From Synergistaceae bacterium (GTDB lineage: Bacteria > Synergistota > Synergistia > Synergistales > Synergistaceae): 10,460 nt of DNA. This document shows, piece after piece, positions 6,744 to 10,460 of the stretch (positions are counted from its first letter, which is position 1; each line of letters starts with the position of its first letter). The notes under the pieces were generated by a model. It saw only the letters and a program-made list of their open reading frames with translations. It was not told the DNA's origin and did no database searches. The stretch lies in the NCBI GenBank assembly GCA_030539135.1, contig JAUNSQ010000037.1:398-10857 (forward strand), given 5' to 3'. The position numbers and the translations under genes are program-made.

Positions 6744-7757
6744 TTAAAGGAACGACGACTCTGACGCTGATTCCGCGCCATACTTGAAGCTGCTGATCTC
6801 GTCGAGTTTCTGTATATTGTGGGTCGCGTTTATATAACGTATCGTGCCGCTCTTAGCTCTCATGACGAGCGATGACGTATGGACGACCGTCCCGTCGTAA
6901 CGAACGCCCTTGAGCCAGTCTCCGTCTGTAACACCGGTTGCGGCAAAGAAAACATTGTCGCAGGCAACAAGGTCGTTCAGATTAAGGATTTTGTTGATAT
7001 CCATTCCCTTCTCTTTGCACTTGTCGCGCTCTTCATCGTTGCGCGGCCAAAGCTTGCACTGCATGTTACCGCCGACGCATTTTATCGCGCAGGCTGTGAT
7101 GACCGCTTCTGGAGAACCGCCTATGCCCATAAGAAGGTCAATGCCAGAATCCGGCTTGCATGTGGAAAGAGCGCCTGATACGTCGCCGTCAGGAATGAGA
7201 CGGATACGCGCGTGAATGTCGCGGATCTCCTTGATGAGCTCATCGTGACGCGGCCTGTCCAGAACTATGACGGTCACGTCTTCAACGGACTTGTTAAGCG
7301 CCCTTGCGACCGCTTTGATATTTTCCGTTGGGCTGGCTTCAATGTCGATAGCGTGAGCAGCCAAAGGCCCTGTCGCGATTTTGTCCATATAGAAGATGTG
7401 CTGCGGGTTAAACATTGTGCCACGATCGGCAAAAGCAACTACGCTAACGGCGTTCTGACGCCCCTGCGCCGTAAGTCTCGTCCCGTCGATAGGATCGACG
7501 GCGATATCGACTTTCGGGTCGACGCCAAGTCCAAGGTGCTCGCCGTTAAATAGCATCGGAGCTTCGTCTTTCTCGCCCTCTCCGATAACAACTACTCCAT
7601 CCATCTTAACATTGTTGAGCATGAAACGCATCGCGTTTACAGCAGCTCCGTCGACGCCGTTCTTGTCTCCGCGTCCCATCCACCGTCCTGCGCACATCGC
7701 AGCAGCCTCAGTAGCACGAACCATTTCGAGAGCAATGTTTCTGTCTGGTGCAGTCAT
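6744..7757 (-). CDS. glpX: Class II fructose-1,6-bisphosphatase (GlpX type)
   Basis: GlpX hydrolyses fructose 1,6-bisphosphate to fructose 6-phosphate, the committed step of gluconeogenesis, and needs divalent metal. The protein has 337 residues, as expected. GRGDKNGVDGAAVNAMRFML at about 29-48, VIGEGEKDEAPML at 57-69 and AVDPIDGTRLTAQG at 86-99 form the metal and substrate site. Asp36, Glu60, Asp88 and Asp91 align with Escherichia coli Asp33, Glu57, Asp85 and Glu88; the last is a conservative change seen in other family members. PDGDVSGAL and DLLMGIGGSPEAV follow. The ATG at 7757 has GGAGGGG (7764-7770) 6 bases upstream. The frame stays open 12 codons further to a TTG at 7793, but that extension has no binding site and no family match. 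It follows purB after a 49-base gap and is probably the last gene of the ftsY cluster. Some relatives also act on sedoheptulose bisphosphate. Confidence 0.95.
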   Translation of the reverse strand: MTAPDRNIALEMVRATEAAAMCAGRWMGRGDKNGVDGAAVNAMRFMLNNVKMDGVVVIGEGEKDEAPMLFNGEHLGLGVDPKVDIAVDPIDGTRLTAQGRQNAVSVVAFADRGTMFNPQHIFYMDKIATGPLAAHAIDIEASPTENIKAVARALNKSVEDVTVIVLDRPRHDELIKEIRDIHARIRLIPDGDVSGALSTCKPDSGIDLLMGIGGSPEAVITACAIKCVGGNMQCKLWPRNDEERDKCKEKGMDINKILNLNDLVACDNVFFAATGVTDGDWLKGVRYDGTVVHTSSLVMRAKSGTIRYINATHNIQKLDEISSFKYGAESASESSFL

Positions 7758-7763
7758 CTGCAA

Positions 7764-7770
7764 CCCCTCC
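7764..7770 (-). promoter_or_regulatory. Ribosome binding site deciding the glpX start
   Basis: GGAGGGG on the minus strand lies 6 bases before the ATG at 7757. It excludes the longer frame starting at the TTG at 7793, because the site would fall inside that coding sequence. Confidence 0.75.
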
Positions 7771-7806
7771 GTAATATATATTTGGTATGTCAAACGATGT
7801 GGACGG

Positions 7807-9105
7807 TCAGTTCAGCTCGGGGAAACGAGCGAATATTTCATCCACGTGTTTTAAATAATACCCTAAATCGAACAAAGACTCCAGCTCTTTGTGTGATAAT
7901 CTTTTAATTCTTTCATCGGCTTTTAAAAGGTCAAGGAGCGGGATCTTTTCATTCCAGCACCTCATAGCATTGCTCTGGGCTATCGTATAAGCGTCCTCTC
8001 TGCTTATCCCCTCTTTCTCAACGAGCGTGACAAGCACGCGCCCCGAGAAGAGGAGCCCCTTTGTTATCTGGATATTTTCCAGCATCTTGTCCTCATTGAC
8101 GACAAGGCCACCAATGACCCTTGAGAGTATCTTCGTCATGTAGTGGATAAGGTGGAAAGTATCCGGCCACATCACGCGCTCGACAGATGAATGGCTTATG
8201 TCGCGCTCATGCCAAAGCGCTATGTCCTCTATCGCAGGGACTGCATATCCGCGCAGAAGACGCGACATTCCGCATACCCTTTCACAGAGGATCGGGTTTT
8301 TCTTATGAGGCATCGCAGAGGACCCCTTTTGACCTTTTTTGAAAGGTTCTAGCGCTTCAAGGACCTCTGTTCTCTGTAAGTGACGTACTTCGAGCGCGAG
8401 CCTCTCTAACGTTCCGCCGCATACCGCGATATCCGTAATTATTCTAGCGTGCCTATCCCTCTGTATGACCTGCGTCGCAACGGGGTCGACGTCAAGACCG
8501 AGAAGGTCGCAGACACGCTTCTCTATTGACGGCGGACAGTTCGCATAAGTTCCAACCGCGCCGGAGAGTTTACCGACCATTATTTCTTTTCTTGTCTGTT
8601 TCAGCCGTTCGATGTCGCGTCCTATTTCGGCATAATGGTTCAGCAGCTTCAGACCAAAGCTCGTAGGCTCCGCATGGATGCCGTGCGTTCTTCCCGCACA
8701 AGGCGTATGTTTATACTGTACCGCTTTTTCGCCGACGATCTTACGAAAATCTTCGAGCGCTTTGATTATTACTTCCAAACTTTCGGAAAGCAGCAGCGAG
8801 GATGCGGTATCAATAACGTCGCTGCTTGTGAGTCCGAGGTGGACGAAACGGCCCGATTCTCCTATGCATTCGGCGACGCTGGATACAAAAGCTATAACGT
8901 CATGCTGCGTGACGGCCTCTATTTCCTTGATACGCTCTACGCTAAAACCGGCGTTCTCCACGATATTTTTTAAGTCTTCATCCGGAATTACGCCGGCTTC
9001 GTTCCACGCGCGGCACGCGGCAAGTTCGACGTCGAGCCAGCGCTGAAATCTGTTCTGATCCGTCCAAATAGTTTTTATTTCTTGTGTTTCGTAGCGTGGT
9101 ATCAT
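7807..9105 (-). CDS. purB: Adenylosuccinate lyase
   Basis: PurB acts twice in purine synthesis. It releases fumarate from SAICAR to give AICAR, and from adenylosuccinate to give AMP. The 432-residue length fits the bacterial short form. Visible marks are the N-terminal MIPRYETQEIKTIWTDQNRF, TQHDVIAF with His68, HLGLTSSDVIDTA at 89-101, GRTHGIHAEPTSFGLKL with catalytic His141, and the lyase-superfamily signature GSSAMPHKKNP at 261-271 with the catalytic serine loop. RDISHSSVERVMWPDT follows at 301-316. His68 and His141 fall exactly at the numbers known from Bacillus subtilis. The ATG has an ideal GGAGGT (9113-9118) 7 bases upstream. The gene lies 19 bases after the DUF4416 stop and 49 bases before glpX, and no other purine gene is next to it. 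Confidence 0.97.
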   Translation of the reverse strand: MIPRYETQEIKTIWTDQNRFQRWLDVELAACRAWNEAGVIPDEDLKNIVENAGFSVERIKEIEAVTQHDVIAFVSSVAECIGESGRFVHLGLTSSDVIDTASSLLLSESLEVIIKALEDFRKIVGEKAVQYKHTPCAGRTHGIHAEPTSFGLKLLNHYAEIGRDIERLKQTRKEIMVGKLSGAVGTYANCPPSIEKRVCDLLGLDVDPVATQVIQRDRHARIITDIAVCGGTLERLALEVRHLQRTEVLEALEPFKKGQKGSSAMPHKKNPILCERVCGMSRLLRGYAVPAIEDIALWHERDISHSSVERVMWPDTFHLIHYMTKILSRVIGGLVVNEDKMLENIQITKGLLFSGRVLVTLVEKEGISREDAYTIAQSNAMRCWNEKIPLLDLLKADERIKRLSHKELESLFDLGYYLKHVDEIFARFPELN

Positions 9106-9112
9106 AAAAATT

Positions 9113-9118
9113 ACCTCC
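9113..9118 (-). promoter_or_regulatory. Ribosome binding site of purB
   Basis: GGAGGT on the minus strand lies 7 bases before the ATG at 9105 and is among the best matches in the window. It sits in the 19-base gap after the DUF4416 stop codon. Confidence 0.7.
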
Positions 9119-9124
9119 GTAAAA

Positions 9125-9706
9125 TTATTTTATCGAGCCAAAAATTTTGAAGTGTTCCCTTTTCCAGTCCTCTCTAACCGTCTCAAGCCATGCGTCGTAT
9201 ACTCCGCTTTTAAAATCCGGGAACGTGTAAAAGAAACTTTGCCACTTTCCGTTTCTTCTGCAAAGAGTCACTTCTTCAAAGATACCGTCCTTTATATATA
9301 TTCTATGGGCCTGTCCCTTCGTTGAGGCTAGAAGCAGGCGAGCTCCGTCGAGCGTTCCGGGGTCAAGGTTGACTCTTCTTGTGTCCCCTGTCTTCTTTTC
9401 CAAGTCACAGGTCAATATCTTCCATTCGGGAAGTTTTGACATAGGGTAAAGCCCCGGGTATGAAAAAAAGCACCTGTCTAACTCCGGCGCAATGTCTACA
9501 TAATAATTAGTCCACGTGAAAGGGATAAGCGGGCTGACCCTTTCAGGCTCTCCCCAGGCTTCGCGCAGCAGTTCCTTCGCCATGTCAAACATCGGCCTGT
9601 CATTTCTAGGCACAAGTATCGCCAGTACTTTTTTGACAAGAGGGTCTCTAGGATGGCGGGCCTCGCAGTCATGAAGCAGCGAAGAGAGTTCTTTATCTGC
9701 CGTCAT
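9125..9706 (-). CDS. DUF4416 family protein of unknown function
   Basis: This is a soluble protein of 193 residues with no signal peptide or membrane segment. I recognise it as DUF4416 from the pattern LVPRNDRPMFDMAKELLREA near the start, PFTWTNYYV, then RRVNLDPGTLDGARLLLAST, AHRIYIKDGIFEEVTLCRRN and YTFPDFKSGVYDAW at the end. Homologues are scattered over several anaerobic and deep-branching bacterial phyla and have no proven function that I know of. The start ATG lies inside the last codons of ftsY, a 14-base overlap, suggesting coupled translation. The AGGGG about 9 bases upstream is a weak ribosome binding site. The frame extends 21 codons further upstream to 9769, but that would overlap ftsY by 77 bases and adds nothing recognisable. 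Family membership is from memory of the motif pattern, not a search; the coding call itself is firm because the frame is long and sits tightly between two housekeeping genes. Confidence 0.82.
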   Translation of the reverse strand: MTADKELSSLLHDCEARHPRDPLVKKVLAILVPRNDRPMFDMAKELLREAWGEPERVSPLIPFTWTNYYVDIAPELDRCFFSYPGLYPMSKLPEWKILTCDLEKKTGDTRRVNLDPGTLDGARLLLASTKGQAHRIYIKDGIFEEVTLCRRNGKWQSFFYTFPDFKSGVYDAWLETVREDWKREHFKIFGSIK

Positions 9707-10460
9707 CAAGGAGCGCCCCTGCAAACGTTTTTGGGTCAAAGAGTTCAAGGTCGTCGAGCCCTTCGCCAAGCCCGATATATCTGACCGGAAGTTTCAATTT
9801 TTCAACGATAGACAGTGCAATGCCGCCCTTGGAAGTATTGTCAAATTTCGTGAGTATCACGCCCGTAGACGGCATGACCTTCGCGAAAGCCTCCGCCTGC
9901 GCGAAGCTGTTTTGCCCTGTGACGGAGTCTAGAACTATAAATACTTCTGAAGGTTCTTCGGGCAGTTTTCGCTTCACTATTCTATATACTTTAGCAAGCT
10001 CTTCCATTAAATTTGATTTTGTATGGAGACGTCCCGCGGTATCGACAATGATAACATCGGCGGATGAGGCCTTTCCTGCCATTATCGCGTCGTAGACCAC
10101 TGCCGCAGGATCGCTGTCCTGCTTTTGAGCTATTACGCGCACGCCGGTCCTCTCTCCCCATATTTTTAGCTGGTCGATAGCCGCGGCTCTGAACGTGTCA
10201 GCAGCCGCCATGATGACGGATTTTCCCGCATTCTTAAGCTGCAACGCCAGTTTTGCCGCAGTCGTAGTCTTTCCGCTGCCGTTGACTCCAATCAAAATAA
10301 CAACGCACGGCTTATCATGTGAAAACTTTATCGGCGCTCCGGTTCCATTCACTGAGAACAAGCTGTCTTCTATCATTTCTGCAAATTTTCCGCGCAGCTC
10401 GGAGGCTTTTACGATCCCCTCGCCGACAGCTATATCTTTTAATCTAGCTATCAGCATATC
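9693..10460 (-). CDS. ftsY: Signal recognition particle receptor FtsY, C-terminal part (cut by window edge)
   Basis: FtsY is the SRP receptor GTPase that, with Ffh, brings ribosomes making membrane proteins to the translocon. The 255 visible residues cover the end of the helical N domain and the whole G domain; the frame is open at the right edge, so the N-terminus is missing. Visible motifs: GVNGSGKTTTAAKL (P-loop), AADTFRAAAIDQL (the SRP-specific insertion), IIVDTAGRLHTKSNLM, LDSVTGQNSFAQA, TKFDNTSKGG and YIGLGEGLDDLELFDP. TGQN with a following QA, and the GLGEGLDDL stretch near the end, separate FtsY from Ffh, and no methionine-rich M domain follows. One deviation is TKFDNTSKGG where most relatives have TKLDGTAKGG. 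The stop codon lies 14 bases past the start of the DUF4416 gene. Any acidic membrane-binding A domain would lie outside the window. Confidence 0.95.
   Translation of the reverse strand, partial: DMLIARLKDIAVGEGIVKASELRGKFAEMIEDSLFSVNGTGAPIKFSHDKPCVVILIGVNGSGKTTTAAKLALQLKNAGKSVIMAAADTFRAAAIDQLKIWGERTGVRVIAQKQDSDPAAVVYDAIMAGKASSADVIIVDTAGRLHTKSNLMEELAKVYRIVKRKLPEEPSEVFIVLDSVTGQNSFAQAEAFAKVMPSTGVILTKFDNTSKGGIALSIVEKLKLPVRYIGLGEGLDDLELFDPKTFAGALLDDGR

Noticed and set aside
7788..7793. Perfect TTGACA -35 box on the minus strand before glpX
   Set aside because: No -10 box lies 16-18 bases downstream; that position is taken by the glpX ribosome binding site. Nearby TATATT stretches are too close. 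It is probably chance, and purB/glpX are likely co-transcribed.
9707..9769. Extended start for the DUF4416 gene at 9769
   Set aside because: It would overlap ftsY by 77 bases, and the extra 21 residues match nothing. The ATG at 9706 gives a normal short overlap.
1..10460. Mobile elements, CRISPR, defence genes, tRNA or rRNA genes
   Set aside because: No transposase, integrase, repeat array or structural RNA pattern was seen. Essentially all sequence is occupied by housekeeping genes with short gaps.

Overview
This is a dense, ordinary bacterial housekeeping stretch. It holds ten recognisable protein genes (eight complete, two cut by the window ends), no RNA genes, no mobile elements, no CRISPR and no gene-free stretch above about 100 bases. 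The content (riboflavin synthesis, UvrC, CysRS, SerRS, class II FBPase, PurB, FtsY, a DUF4416 protein), frequent start/stop overlaps and mixed ATG/TTG starts suit an anaerobic Gram-negative-type or deep-branching lineage. My best guess is Synergistota, but this rests on general gene content and is weak. Protein similarity searches with UvrC or the DUF4416 protein would settle it.

Layout. Positions 1-5139 form one minus-strand cluster, transcribed from right to left: uvrC, ribD, ribE (riboflavin synthase), ribBA, ribH, then the start of serS running off the left edge. Junctions are tight: a 4-base ATGA overlap for uvrC/ribD, a 16-base overlap for ribD/ribE, 11 bases for ribE/ribBA, 32 bases for ribBA/ribH and a 1-base TAATG overlap for ribH/serS. 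An 81-base divergent spacer (about 5140-5220) separates this cluster from cysS, the only plus-strand gene (5230-6642). After cysS, a 14-bp hairpin flanked by A and T runs (6676-6709) looks like a shared terminator for convergent transcription. The right part, 6744-10460, is a second minus-strand cluster: ftsY (5' end beyond the window), the DUF4416 gene, purB and glpX, with the first two overlapping by 14 bases.

How the genes work together. RibBA, RibD, RibH and riboflavin synthase carry all the committed steps from GTP and ribulose 5-phosphate to riboflavin except the RibD-product phosphatase, which is usually encoded elsewhere. They are led by a DNA-repair gene and followed by a tRNA synthetase gene, with no visible FMN riboswitch, so the set looks constitutively expressed. 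The right-hand cluster joins membrane targeting (FtsY), purine synthesis (PurB) and gluconeogenesis (GlpX) with no shared pathway.

I did not find a new biological system here. The points most worth a second look are an unusually compact UvrC that seems to lack the segment between its UVR motif and RNase H-like nuclease, the uncharacterised DUF4416 gene coupled to ftsY, and a clear base-composition difference between ribE and ribH in the same operon.
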